A stretch of 64,000 nt of DNA from Clostridiales bacterium (lineage in GTDB: Bacteria > Bacillota > Clostridia > Oscillospirales > Oscillospiraceae): positions 22,544 to 86,543 of the forward strand of contig JAJPXB010000019.1 of assembly GCA_021205695.1 (NCBI GenBank), given 5' to 3'. The first letter of the stretch is position 1. Each line of letters starts with the position of its first letter. This document shows, piece by piece, positions 35,815-44,561 of this stretch. Both the position numbers and the translations under genes were made by a program. The notes below the pieces were generated by a model, which saw only the letters and a list, made by a program, of their open reading frames with translations, did not search any database and was not told the origin of the DNA.

Positions 35815-36738
35815 ATGAAAGGAATCATTCTGGCCGGCGGCTCCGGTACCCGGCTGTATCCCCTGGCCCGGGTCACATCCAAGCAGCTGCTCCCGGTGTA
35901 TGACAAGCCCATGATCTACTATCCCCTCTCCACCCTGATGCTGGCAGGGATACGGGATATCCTCATCATATCCACGCCCCAGGACATCCCCCGGTTCCGG
36001 GAGCTGATGGAGGACGGGAGCCAGTTCGGCGTCAACCTCTCCTATGCGGTGCAGCCCAAACCGGAGGGGCTGGCCCAGGCGTTCCTCATCGGAGAGGAGT
36101 TCATCGGGGACGACAGCTGCGCCATGATATTGGGAGATAACATCTTTTACGGCAGCGGCTTCTCCCACACCCTCCGCTCTGCAACGCGGGCGGCCCGGCG
36201 GGGCAAGGCCACCGTCTTTGGCTACTACGTCAACGACCCGGAGCGGTTTGGCGTGGTGGAATTCGACGGGGACGGCAAGGTGATCTCCGTGGAGGAAAAG
36301 CCGGAGCATCCCAAGAGCAACTACGCCATCACCGGCCTGTATTTCTATCCCGCCGGGGTGGCGGAAAAGGCCAGACAGGTGAAATTCTCTCCCCGGGGAG
36401 AGCTGGAGATCACCTCCCTCAATGAGCTCTATCTGAACGAGGGGAATCTGTCGGTGGAGCTGCTGGGCCGGGGCTATGCCTGGCTGGATACCGGTACCAT
36501 GGACAGTCTAGTGGAGGCCGCCCTGTTCGTGCGCATGGTGGAGCAGCGCCAGGGCATCAAGATCTCCGCCCCGGAGGAGATCGCCTACCGCTATGACTGG
36601 ATCGACCGGGACGCCCTGATGGCCTCCGCCGAGAAATATGGGAAATCCCCCTACGGCCACCACCTGAAAAACGTGGCGGACAGCAAGGTGATCAGCTCGG
36701 TGCGAAGAAGAGACGACGGGAGGAAGTCGCTGAGATGA
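35815..36738 (+). CDS. rmlA: Glucose-1-phosphate thymidylyltransferase
   Basis: Forms dTDP-glucose from dTTP and glucose-1-phosphate, the entry step to dTDP-deoxysugars. 307 residues. The N-terminal signature [20 protein letters not shown] and [15 protein letters not shown] are diagnostic; GDNIFYG and [13 protein letters not shown] follow at the expected places. AGGAGG lies upstream, and the stop overlaps rmlB by four bases. Confidence 0.96.
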   Translation: MKGIILAGGSGTRLYPLARVTSKQLLPVYDKPMIYYPLSTLMLAGIRDILIISTPQDIPRFRELMEDGSQFGVNLSYAVQPKPEGLAQAFLIGEEFIGDDSCAMILGDNIFYGSGFSHTLRSATRAARRGKATVFGYYVNDPERFGVVEFDGDGKVISVEEKPEHPKSNYAITGLYFYPAGVAEKARQVKFSPRGELEITSLNELYLNEGNLSVELLGRGYAWLDTGTMDSLVEAALFVRMVEQRQGIKISAPEEIAYRYDWIDRDALMASAEKYGKSPYGHHLKNVADSKVISSVRRRDDGRKSLR

Positions 36739-37754
36739 CATACATCGTGACCGGCGGGGCCGGGTTTATCGGCTCCAACTTTATCTTCTATATGCGGAAG
36801 CAGCACCCGGAGGATCGGATCGTCTGCCTGGATAAGCTGACCTATGCGGGCAACCTCTCCACCCTGGCTCCGGTGATGGACGACCCCGGCTTCCGGTTTG
36901 TCCGGGGCGACATCTGCGACAGGGCGGCGGTGGAGCGGCTCTTCGAGGAGGAGCATCCCGACGTGGTGGTGAACTTCGCCGCGGAGAGCCATGTGGACCG
37001 CTCCATCGAGGACCCGGGCATCTTCCTCCAGACCAACATCATCGGCACCGCCACTCTGATGGACGCCTGCCGGAAATACGGCATCACCCGGTATCACCAG
37101 GTCTCCACCGACGAGGTCTACGGCGACCTGCCCCTGGACCGGCCCGACCTGTTCTTCACCGAGGAGACGCCCATCCACACCAGCTCTCCCTACAGCTCCT
37201 CCAAGGCGGGGGCTGACCTGCTGGTGCTGGCCTATCATCGCACCTACGGTCTGCCGGTGACGGTGAGTCGTTGCTCCAACAACTACGGCCCCTACCATTT
37301 CCCGGAGAAGCTCATCCCCCTGATGATCGCCAACGCGCTGAACGACAAGCCCCTGCCCGTCTACGGCGAGGGAAAAAACGTCCGGGATTGGCTGTATGTG
37401 GAGGATCACTGCAAGGCCATCGACCTGGTGGTGCGCCAGGGCCGGGTGGGCGAGGTGTACAACATCGGCGGCCACAACGAGATGGCGAACATCGACATCG
37501 TAAAGCTCATCTGTCACGAGCTGGGCAAGCCGGAGAGCCTCATCACCTTTGTCACCGACCGGAAGGGCCACGATATGCGCTACGCCATCGACCCCACCAA
37601 GATCCACGACGAGCTGGGCTGGCTGCCGGAGACAAAGTTCCGGGACGGCATCAAAAAGACCATCCGGTGGTATCTGGACAACCGGGAGTGGTGGGAGACG
37701 ATCATCTCCGGAGAGTACCAGAACTATTACGAGAAAATGTACGGAAACCGGTGA
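36735..37754 (+). CDS. rmlB: dTDP-glucose 4,6-dehydratase
   Basis: Converts dTDP-glucose to dTDP-4-keto-6-deoxyglucose using bound NAD. 339 residues, extended SDR fold: [10 protein letters not shown] at the N-terminus, the catalytic STDEVYGDL segment, and YSSSKAGAD with the YxxxK pair. It is the last gene of the cluster. No rmlC or rmlD follows, so rhamnose is not the product here; the keto-sugar most naturally feeds the WecE-like aminotransferase gene upstream. Confidence 0.96.
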   Translation: MTYIVTGGAGFIGSNFIFYMRKQHPEDRIVCLDKLTYAGNLSTLAPVMDDPGFRFVRGDICDRAAVERLFEEEHPDVVVNFAAESHVDRSIEDPGIFLQTNIIGTATLMDACRKYGITRYHQVSTDEVYGDLPLDRPDLFFTEETPIHTSSPYSSSKAGADLLVLAYHRTYGLPVTVSRCSNNYGPYHFPEKLIPLMIANALNDKPLPVYGEGKNVRDWLYVEDHCKAIDLVVRQGRVGEVYNIGGHNEMANIDIVKLICHELGKPESLITFVTDRKGHDMRYAIDPTKIHDELGWLPETKFRDGIKKTIRWYLDNREWWETIISGEYQNYYEKMYGNR

Positions 37755-37765
37755 CGGAGCGGATG

Positions 37766-37809
37766 CGCCTCTCTGCGGCCTTTTGTCGGCCACAGAGAGG
37801 CGTATTTCC
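37766..37809 (+). terminator. Terminator after rmlB
   Basis: A CGCCTCTCTG/CAGAGAGGCG stem with an inner GGCC/GGCC pairing, then a weak T-rich stretch (TATTTCC). It marks the end of the glycan cluster. Confidence 0.65.
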
Positions 37810-37838
37810 ATATTTATCTGGCAAAACAGCCCGCCCTC

Positions 37839-37847
37839 TGGTATAAT
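37839..37847 (+). promoter_or_regulatory. Extended -10 promoter of aroE-aroD
   Basis: TGG followed by the consensus TATAAT, about 39 bases before aroE. The -35 region (TGGCAA) is poor, which fits an extended -10 promoter. Confidence 0.65.
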
Positions 37848-37885
37848 GGCAGCAGGAAGAACAGACAGCAAAGGAGGCAACGCCC

Positions 37886-38767
37886 ATGGAGATCCCCATC
37901 ACCGGCCACACCGGGCTGATCGCTCTGCTGGCCCATCCCGCCGCCCACTCCAAATCCCCCCTGATGCACAACGCCGCATTCCGGCTGCTGGGGTTGGATT
38001 ATGTCTACCTGGCCTTTGATGTGGACGAGCCCGCCGTGGGCGATGCCGTCGCCGCCATCCGCACCTTCGGAATGCGGGGGGCCAACCTCTCCATGCCCAA
38101 CAAGCAGCGGGTGATGGACTATCTGGACGAGATCGCCCCGGAGGCCCAGCTGGCGGGGGCGGTGAACACCATCGTCAACGACGGGGGCTGCCTCACCGGC
38201 CACAACACCGACGGGGCGGGCTGGGCCAGAGGGCTGGCCGACCTGGGCGTCTCCCTGTCCGGGGAGAAGATCACCGTCCTGGGCACCGGCGGCGCGGCCA
38301 AGGCGATCCTGGCCCAGGCGGCGCTGAACGGCGTCCGGGAGATCGCCGTATTCAACCGGAGAAGCCCCCGGTGGCCCCAGGCGGAGGCGCTGACCGCCCA
38401 GATCCAGGCCCGGACAGGCTGTCGGGTGCGGCTGTGGGAGCTGAACAACGACGACCCGGTCTGCCGGGAGCGGCTGCGGGAGGAGATACAAAGCTCCTGC
38501 CTCCTGTCCAACGCCACCAACGTGGGCATGGGCCGCCTGGAGGGACAGAGCTGCGTCCCGGACGGGAGCTTTTTCTATCCCGGTCTGGCGGTCACGGATG
38601 CCATCTATGCCCCCAGGGAGACGGAGCTGCTCCGTATGGCCCGGGCGGCGGGCTGCCGCACCCAGAACGGAGACCGGATGGTGCTCTACCAGGGAGCGGA
38701 GTCCTTTCGCTACTGGACGGGACAGGAGATGCCCGTAGAGCAGATTATGCCCCTGCTGGGGCTGTGA
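37886..38767 (+). CDS. aroE: Shikimate dehydrogenase
   Basis: NADP(H)-dependent reduction of 3-dehydroshikimate to shikimate, or the reverse. 293 residues. Substrate residues are present in HSKSPLMHN, the lysine of NLSMPNKQ (usually PxK), HNTDG and the glutamine in YQGAESF; the cofactor loop is GTGGAAKA. SD AAGGAGG. It is paired with a type I dehydroquinase 12 bases downstream. Some AroE relatives use quinate, and the isolated aroE-aroD pairing leaves biosynthesis and catabolism both open. Confidence 0.9.
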   Translation: MEIPITGHTGLIALLAHPAAHSKSPLMHNAAFRLLGLDYVYLAFDVDEPAVGDAVAAIRTFGMRGANLSMPNKQRVMDYLDEIAPEAQLAGAVNTIVNDGGCLTGHNTDGAGWARGLADLGVSLSGEKITVLGTGGAAKAILAQAALNGVREIAVFNRRSPRWPQAEALTAQIQARTGCRVRLWELNNDDPVCRERLREEIQSSCLLSNATNVGMGRLEGQSCVPDGSFFYPGLAVTDAIYAPRETELLRMARAAGCRTQNGDRMVLYQGAESFRYWTGQEMPVEQIMPLLGL

Positions 38768-38779
38768 GGAGGGAACACC

Positions 38780-39553
38780 GTGGAGCCTGTCACAGTGAGG
38801 GGACTGACCATCGGGACGGGTCGGCCCAAGATCGCCGTCCCCGTCCTGGGGGAGACGCAAGAGGCGCTGCTGGCCGAGGCGGAGCAGGTGAAGGCCGTCC
38901 CCGCCGACCTGGCGGAGTGGCGGGTGGACTGGTTCGCCCGCTGGTCAGACCGGACGGCTCTGCTGGAGGCGGGAACGGCCCTTCGCGCCGCCCTGGGAGA
39001 GCTGCCCATCCTGGCCACCTTCCGCACGGCGAAGGAGGGGGGACGGCGGGAGATCCCACAAAAAGATTATGTCAACTTAATTCGAGCCCTGGCGTCCTCC
39101 GGTCTGGCGGACATGGTGGACATCGAGGCGTTCACCGCCGGGGAGGCAATTTCTTCTCTCATCGGGAGCTGCCACCGGGCGGGCGTTCTGGCCCTGCTCT
39201 CCAGCCACGATTTTGAACGCACGCCGGAGGAGAGCGAGATGGTGCGCCGTCTGACCTGGATGGACGGCCTGGGGGCGGATATCTCCAAGCTGGCGGTGAT
39301 GCCCCGCAGCCGGTCGGATGTGCTGGCCCTCCTCTCCGCCACCGGTCGGGCGGCGGAGCAGGCGAGACGGCCGGTGGTCACCATGAGCATGGGCGGGCTG
39401 GGCGCGGTGAGCCGCCTGGCGGGAGAGGTGTTTGGCTCCGCCATCACCTTCGGCTCCGCCGCCCGGGCCTCCGCTCCCGGCCAGATACCGGCCGGACAGC
39501 TGGCGGAGATACTGGCCCTGTTGGAGCCGGGGGAACCGTTTTTTGCCGGATAG
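38780..39553 (+). CDS. aroD: 3-dehydroquinate dehydratase, type I
   Basis: Removes water from 3-dehydroquinate through a lysine Schiff base. 257 residues. H143 (SSHDFERTP) and K170 (ADISKLAVMP) fall at the canonical type I positions; EWRVDWF and FRTAKEGG shape the active site, and GSAARASAPGQIP is the C-terminal lid region. GTG 38780 follows GAGGAGGG. It is coupled to aroE. Confidence 0.95.
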   Translation: MEPVTVRGLTIGTGRPKIAVPVLGETQEALLAEAEQVKAVPADLAEWRVDWFARWSDRTALLEAGTALRAALGELPILATFRTAKEGGRREIPQKDYVNLIRALASSGLADMVDIEAFTAGEAISSLIGSCHRAGVLALLSSHDFERTPEESEMVRRLTWMDGLGADISKLAVMPRSRSDVLALLSATGRAAEQARRPVVTMSMGGLGAVSRLAGEVFGSAITFGSAARASAPGQIPAGQLAEILALLEPGEPFFAG

Positions 39554-39576
39554 GGAAAAATGTGAGGAGGGAAAAT

Positions 39577-40143
39577 ATGACCGACTGGGAAAACCTTCGG
39601 CGGGAATGTGAGCGCTGCCGCCAGTGTTCTCTGGGGGAGACGCGAACGAACCTGGTCTTTGGAGACGGCAGCACCTCGGCGAAGCTCCTGCTGGTGGGGG
39701 AGGGCCCCGGCCAGCAGGAGGATCTCACCGGCATCCCCTTTGTGGGCCCGGCGGGGCAGCTGCTGGATCAGATGATGGCGATCATCGACCTGGACCGCAC
39801 ACAGTACTACATCACCAACATCGTAAAGTGCCGTCCGCCCCGGAACCGCGACCCGCTGGCGGCGGAGCAGGAGGCGTGCATCGGCTATCTCCGGGAGCAG
39901 ACCCGGCTGCTCCAGCCCCGGGTCATCGTCTGCCTGGGCCGCATTGCCGCCATGCGCCTGATCCGGTCGGACTACCGCATCACCCGGGAGCACGGCCAGT
40001 GGGTGCAGCGGGGCGACGTGTGGATGACCGCCATTTACCACCCCTCCGCCCTCCTGCGGGACGAGAGCAAGCGCCCGGAGACCTTCGACGACCTGATGTC
40101 CATCCGGGACAAGCTGGCGGAGCTGTTTCCGGAGGGAGTGTGA
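39577..40143 (+). CDS. Uracil-DNA glycosylase, family 4 (iron-sulphur)
   Basis: 188 residues. Four cysteines for a [4Fe-4S] cluster are placed as in family 4: two in ERCRQC, one in NIVKCRPP and one in EQEACIGY. Motif 1 is GEGPGQQED, FVGPAGQLLD follows, and motif 2 is YHPSALLR. It excises uracil and related damage. ATG 39577 follows AGGAGGG; the track start lies inside that site. Together with ung at 10425 the genome carries two unrelated uracil glycosylases. Confidence 0.92.
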   Translation: MTDWENLRRECERCRQCSLGETRTNLVFGDGSTSAKLLLVGEGPGQQEDLTGIPFVGPAGQLLDQMMAIIDLDRTQYYITNIVKCRPPRNRDPLAAEQEACIGYLREQTRLLQPRVIVCLGRIAAMRLIRSDYRITREHGQWVQRGDVWMTAIYHPSALLRDESKRPETFDDLMSIRDKLAELFPEGV

Positions 40144-40160
40144 TTTTCCACATAACCCCC

Positions 40161-40189
40161 TTGTGCTTTTCCCCGGTTTATGCTACCAT
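40161..40189 (+). promoter_or_regulatory. Promoter upstream of the ABC importer leader
   Basis: TTGTGC (40161-40166), a 17-base spacer and TACCAT (40184-40189) preceded by TGC. It lies before the terminator-like hairpin, so the transcript would contain that hairpin. Confidence 0.6.
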
Positions 40190-40257
40190 ATCACCGACAT
40201 CAGACTCTGACGCCAAAGCAGTGCTGCGGGGGAAGACGGATGCTGCAAGGCCGCAGT

Positions 40258-40286
40258 ACGTCCATGCCCCGGGCATGGACGTTTTT
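40258..40286 (+). terminator. Terminator hairpin in the leader of the ABC importer operon
   Basis: ACGTCCATGC pairs with GCATGGACGT around CCCGG and is followed by TTTTT, 33 bases before the lipoprotein start. It could end transcripts from udg4 or act as an attenuator for the importer. The upstream leader also has a CTGCGG/CCGCAG pairing (40224-40256). No known riboswitch class was recognised. Confidence 0.75.
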
Positions 40287-40319
40287 GCGTCTGGGGGACA
40301 AAACAGGAGGATATTCACC

Positions 40320-41426
40320 ATGAAAAAGAGACTGCTTGCCCTGCTCATGGCCCTGGCCATGACGCTTGCCCTGGCCGCCTGCGGCAGCACAGAGACAGAG
40401 ACGGCCACGGCGGAGGATGCCGCCGACACCGCCGCAGAGGACGCAACGGAGGAGGAAAACGGAGAGACCGCCGAGCCGGAGGAGACGGAGACGGAGCCTG
40501 AGGCCGCCGAGCCAGAGGAAACAGAAGATTCCGGGGAGGAGAGCGGGGCCGAAACCGTCGTCACCCGCATCGGCTCCCTGAAGGGCCCCACCTCCATCGG
40601 CCTGGTGGAGATGATGAGCTGGGACTCCGCCGACTACAGCTATACCATGGAGACGGACGCCTCCGCCCTGCTGACGGAGATGGTCTCCGGTGAGCTGGAC
40701 ATCGCCCTCATCCCCGCCAACGCCGCCGCCATCTGGAACACCAAGATTGAAGGCGGCGTCACCTGCATCAATGTGAACACCCTGGGGGTGCTGTACGTCA
40801 TCAGTGCGGACGACTCCATCTCCTCCATTGAGGACCTGGCGGGCCGGACGATCTACCTCCCCGGACAGGGGACGTCCCCCGACTATGTGCTCCAGTACCT
40901 TCTGGCCCAGCATGACATGAGCCTGGACGATGTGACGGTGGAATATCAGTCCGAGGCCACAGAGGTCATCGCCGCCCTCACCGCCGACCCGGAGGGGGTG
41001 GGCCTGCTGCCCCAGCCGTCTGTCACCGCCGCCCTGAACAAGCTGGAGGGCTTCTCCATCGTGCTCGACCTCACCGAGGAGTGGGGCAAGGTGTCCGACA
41101 CCGATCTGATCACCGGCGTCACCGTGGTGCGCACCGCCTTCCTGGAGGAGTACCCGGAGGCGGTGGCCCAGTTCCTGGCCGACCACCTGACCAGCACCAC
41201 CGCCGCCAACGAGGATGTGAGCGCCACCGCCCAGCGCATGGTCGATCTGGGCATCATGGACAGCGTCGCCGTGGCGGAAACCGCCATCCCCTACTGCAAC
41301 GTCACCTGCGTCACCGGACAGGATATGAAGGATATGGTCTCCGCCTATCTCCAGGTGCTGTACGACCTGGAGCCCTCCTCCGTGGGCGGGGAGCTGCCGG
41401 GGGACGCATTCTATTACCTTGGGTAA
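40320..41426 (+). CDS. ABC importer substrate-binding lipoprotein (NrtA/SsuA/ThiY-like)
   Basis: 368 residues. Signal peptide with lipobox LAAC, then a Glu/Thr-rich spacer to about residue 75, then a periplasmic-binding-protein type 2 domain: IGSLKGPTSIGLVEMM, SGELDIALIPANAAAIW, IYLPGQGTSPDYVLQYLL. The layout matches NMT1/NrtA-type binding proteins for small organic or oxyanion solutes. AGGAGG precedes ATG 40320; the long track ORF from 39624 is a read-through. It overlaps the permease gene. No TPP-riboswitch signature precedes it, so a thiamine precursor is not favoured. Ligand unknown. Confidence 0.85.
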   Translation: MKKRLLALLMALAMTLALAACGSTETETATAEDAADTAAEDATEEENGETAEPEETETEPEAAEPEETEDSGEESGAETVVTRIGSLKGPTSIGLVEMMSWDSADYSYTMETDASALLTEMVSGELDIALIPANAAAIWNTKIEGGVTCINVNTLGVLYVISADDSISSIEDLAGRTIYLPGQGTSPDYVLQYLLAQHDMSLDDVTVEYQSEATEVIAALTADPEGVGLLPQPSVTAALNKLEGFSIVLDLTEEWGKVSDTDLITGVTVVRTAFLEEYPEAVAQFLADHLTSTTAANEDVSATAQRMVDLGIMDSVAVAETAIPYCNVTCVTGQDMKDMVSAYLQVLYDLEPSSVGGELPGDAFYYLG

Positions 41427-42183
41427 GCCGGGGTTGAAGAAGCTGCTCATCGCCCTGGGATGGCTGGCCCTCTGGCAGCTGGCCAGCCTCTGGGTGAACC
41501 AGAGCGTCATTCTCGCCGGTCCGGCGGAGGCGTTCCGGGCGCTGCTGGAGCTGATCGTCACCGCCGCGTTCTGGCAGACGGTGCTGTTCACCTTCCTGCG
41601 CATCCTGGGGGGATTCCTCCTGGCCTTTGCCGCCGGGCTGGCCGCCGGGGGACTGGCCCACCGGGTCCCCCTGGTGGGGGACATCCTGGCCCCGGCGGTG
41701 ACGGCCATGAAGTCGGTGCCCGTGGCCTGCTTCGTCATTCTGGCCCTGGTGTGGGTGGGCTCCCAGAATCTGACCTTTCTCATCGTCTTTCTGGTGGCCT
41801 TCCCCATCCTCTACCTCCAGACGAGGGAGGGTCTGGAGCGGGCAGACCGGCAGCTGCTGGAGATGAGCCGGGTGTTCCGCATCTCCCCCTGGCGGCGGTT
41901 CCGGTATGTCTATCTCCCCGCCCTGCTGCCCTCGCTGACCAGCGGGTGCCAGCTGGCCCTGGGGATGAGCTGGAAGTCCGGGGTGGCGGCGGAGGTCATC
42001 GGCACGCCGCTCCACTCCATCGGGCAGCAGCTCTACTTCGCCAAGATCTACCTGGAGATCGACGACCTGTTTGCCTGGACCTTCGTGATCCTGGCCCTGA
42101 GCGCCCTGTTTGAGCGGGCGTTTCTCTGGCTGCTGGGCCAAGCCGCCCGGAGATTGGAGGGGACCGATGATCTACGGCTGTGA
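41419..42183 (+). CDS. ABC importer permease (SsuC/ThiX-like)
   Basis: 254 residues with about six helices. The BPD-type coupling region is ADRQLLEMSRVFRISPWRRFRYVYLPALLPS, the EAA-like loop that contacts the ATPase. It starts at TTG 41419, overlapping the lipoprotein stop; TTG 41434 is an alternative, and neither has a clear ribosome site, so translational coupling is likely. It overlaps the ATPase gene by 17 bases. Confidence 0.85.
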   Translation: MGKPGLKKLLIALGWLALWQLASLWVNQSVILAGPAEAFRALLELIVTAAFWQTVLFTFLRILGGFLLAFAAGLAAGGLAHRVPLVGDILAPAVTAMKSVPVACFVILALVWVGSQNLTFLIVFLVAFPILYLQTREGLERADRQLLEMSRVFRISPWRRFRYVYLPALLPSLTSGCQLALGMSWKSGVAAEVIGTPLHSIGQQLYFAKIYLEIDDLFAWTFVILALSALFERAFLWLLGQAARRLEGTDDLRL

Positions 42184-42736
42184 GGGATTGACCAAGCGCT
42201 ACGGCCCGCTGACCGTGCTGGACGGGGTGAGCCTGTCCTTCCCCGCCGGGGCCTGCGTGGCGGTCATGGCCCCCTCCGGCGGGGGAAAGACCACCCTGTT
42301 CCGTCTGCTGGCGGGGCTGGAAACCCCGGACGAGGGGCGTATTCTGGGCTTTGACCGGGCGAGGGTCTCCATGGTCTTTCAGGAGGACCGGCTGTGCGAG
42401 CACCTCTCCCCGGTGACCAACGTGGCTCTGGTGCAGGCAAAGCCGGACAGAGCGGCCGTTCGACGGGAGCTGGCGTCCGTTCTCCCGTCCGACTGCCTGG
42501 ACAGGCCGGTCAGCACCCTCTCCGGAGGGATGAAACGGCGGACGGCCATCGTCCGGGCGGTGCTGGCCCCCTCGGACGTGCTGCTCCTGGACGAGCCGTT
42601 CACCGGCCTGGACGAGGAGACGAGAGGCCGGGTCATCCGGTATGTGCGCCAGCGGCAGAACGGTCGCCTGCTGCTCATGACCACCCACATCCGGGAGGAG
42701 GCCCTGGCCCTGGGGGCGGAGATCATCGGCCTTTAG
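42167..42736 (+). CDS. ABC importer ATP-binding protein (short)
   Basis: 189 residues, about 50 fewer than usual SsuB/ThiZ ATPases. Walker A APSGGGKT, signature TLSGGMKRR, Walker B LLLDEPFTGLD and the switch His in TTHIREEA are all present, so the core is complete; what is missing is the C-terminal extension and some of the helical region. ATG 42167 is preceded by TTGGAGGGG. Third gene of the importer operon. Confidence 0.85.
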   Translation: MIYGCEGLTKRYGPLTVLDGVSLSFPAGACVAVMAPSGGGKTTLFRLLAGLETPDEGRILGFDRARVSMVFQEDRLCEHLSPVTNVALVQAKPDRAAVRRELASVLPSDCLDRPVSTLSGGMKRRTAIVRAVLAPSDVLLLDEPFTGLDEETRGRVIRYVRQRQNGRLLLMTTHIREEALALGAEIIGL

Positions 42737-42750
42737 AGGATGCCCTGCAA

Positions 42751-42793
42751 AAAAGCTGCACCCCACCGGGAGCCCCGGCAGGGTGCAGCTTTT
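42751..42793. terminator. Bidirectional terminator between the ABC operon and the HlyD gene
   Basis: AAAAGCTGCACCC and GGGTGCAGCTTTT form a 13-bp stem with A and T flanks on both sides, so it can end transcripts from either direction. Confidence 0.88.
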
Positions 42794-42813
42794 ATCCGGT
42801 TATAAGCCGCCGA

Positions 42814-44418
42814 CTACGAATCGCCGGCCTCGTCCTCCGCCTCAGGGAGAGAGGAAACGCCTCCCTGATACTCGCTCTCGCTCTGGTCGATGACCCACTC
42901 GTGGTTGAAGAAGGTGAACACGGTGGTCTCCGTCACCCGGGAGGCGACCACCACCTCGTCTCCCGCCTCCACGCCCCAGAGGATCTGGACCTGATCCTGA
43001 CTGGTCAGGCCCACCTCCACGGAGACGGCGCTGGTCAGGCCGTCGCCGTAGGCGATCTCCACGGAACGGGTGCCGTCGGACTGAATGGTCAGAGCCTGGA
43101 TGGGGATGAGTACGGCGTTCTCCGCCTCGTCCAGGATGATGACGGCGTCGCAGGCGTCTCCCACCTGGAGGCCCTGGGCATTTTCCAGGGAGACGGTGAC
43201 GGCACAGACCGTCTCATCATCCGAGTCCCCGGCGGTATCGGCGACCTCAGTCACCTGGCCGGTGTAGGTGGCGTCCACCTCGTCGGCCTCGTTGGCGAAG
43301 GTCAGCTCCGCGTCCTGGCCCGCCTGAACCTGCTTAATCTCCTGCTCCGAGACCAGCAGCTGAACCTGGAAGGAGCTGGTGGAGGTGATGGAGCAGACCT
43401 GCGCCTCCGCCTCCACGGTCTGACCCACGGTCAGGGTCAGATCGGTGACGATGCCGCTGGCCTTCGCCGTCAGCTCCGGCTTCTCCCGGAACTGGCGGAG
43501 GCGATACAGCTCCGCCGCCAGGGACTCCCGCTGCTCCGTCAGGGAGCTCCAGGTCTCGTCATAGGTCTCGTCCACGCAGCGGACGAGAGGGTCGCCCTCG
43601 GCGACCTCGTCTCCGACCGCTACCAGAATGGCAGAGACGATGCCGCTCTCCCATGCGATGAGCGCCGGACTATTGGAGGCGACGGTCCCGCTGCCCAGCG
43701 CGGCCCCGTCCGCTCCGGTGACGGCGGCAGTCTCCCCGATGGGACGGCTGGCGCTGTCCGGGAAGGTGACGACGGCGACGCCGGCCTCGGCGTTCACCGA
43801 GTCCACCGAACCCTCGATCTCCTCATCTCCCAGCGTGACGGTGACGGCATCTCCCGCCCGGAGGTCGACGTCCTCCCCCAGGGTCAGCTCCACCCGGAGC
43901 AGACCGTCGGTGGACAGCTCCAGCAGGCCGCCGTATGCGGCGGTCACCTCTTTGGCCAGGTCGCCCCGGTCGGCGTAGATCGCCTTGACCAGACCGGCGG
44001 TCTCGGCGGTGAGCTGCGCCCCGCCGCCCTGCTCCGTCTCCGCCAGCTGAGCGTCCAGCGCCTCCAGCTGATCCAGCAGGGACTCGATCTGTGCGGTCAG
44101 GTCGTCGGTGTCATAGGTGGCCAGCACGTCCCCGGCCTCCACCACGTCTCCCTCGCTGACGTCCACCGAGGCGATCACGCCGCTGTATGTGGCGGTCACC
44201 GGTTCGCTGCTGGCGGACTGGACGTTGCCGGAGGCGGACACCGTCTCCCGAATGGTTCCGGTGACGGCAGTTTCGGTATCCACCTCTACTGTGGTGTCCA
44301 CCCTGGCCCCGCCGCCCTGGATAAAGGGGATCAGGAAAATCAGGGCGACCAAAAGGATCGCCCCCAGCACCAGCCACCGTTTTTGCAGCGCTGGGCGCTT
44401 TTCGCCTGATTCCGTCAT
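42814..44418 (-). CDS. HlyD/RND-type efflux adaptor protein without a partner
   Basis: 534 residues. One N-terminal helix (RWLVLGAILLVALIFLIPF), then two lipoyl-like halves: VSASGNVQSA, SEGDVVEAGDVLATYD and, near residue 300-330, ASGIVTDLTLTVGQTV, separated by short helical segments, then beta-barrel parts. In Firmicutes such adaptors usually sit beside MacB-like ABC exporters; none is present here. The two barrel-sandwich halves and a second hinge (SGIVSAILVAVGDEVAEGD) make it longer than typical. GGAGG precedes the ATG. It lies downstream of argS on the same strand. Confidence 0.75.
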   Translation of the reverse strand: MTESGEKRPALQKRWLVLGAILLVALIFLIPFIQGGGARVDTTVEVDTETAVTGTIRETVSASGNVQSASSEPVTATYSGVIASVDVSEGDVVEAGDVLATYDTDDLTAQIESLLDQLEALDAQLAETEQGGGAQLTAETAGLVKAIYADRGDLAKEVTAAYGGLLELSTDGLLRVELTLGEDVDLRAGDAVTVTLGDEEIEGSVDSVNAEAGVAVVTFPDSASRPIGETAAVTGADGAALGSGTVASNSPALIAWESGIVSAILVAVGDEVAEGDPLVRCVDETYDETWSSLTEQRESLAAELYRLRQFREKPELTAKASGIVTDLTLTVGQTVEAEAQVCSITSTSSFQVQLLVSEQEIKQVQAGQDAELTFANEADEVDATYTGQVTEVADTAGDSDDETVCAVTVSLENAQGLQVGDACDAVIILDEAENAVLIPIQALTIQSDGTRSVEIAYGDGLTSAVSVEVGLTSQDQVQILWGVEAGDEVVVASRVTETTVFTFFNHEWVIDQSESEYQGGVSSLPEAEDEAGDS

Positions 44419-44561
44419 GTTGATTCCTCCTGCATCCGCCGGGGACTCAACTCCGGCGGCCTGTCTCTGTGTTCGTTGGCAGTATCATACTGCGTTTGCC
44501 CCAAAAAAGCATGAACAAAGGTTAAAAATTGAGAAAGCTGTCAGGTTTGCCGTTGCCCCTG

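Noticed and set aside
40190-40290. TPP riboswitch before the ABC importer
   Set aside because: The conserved CTGAGA and ACCTG parts of the TPP aptamer are missing.
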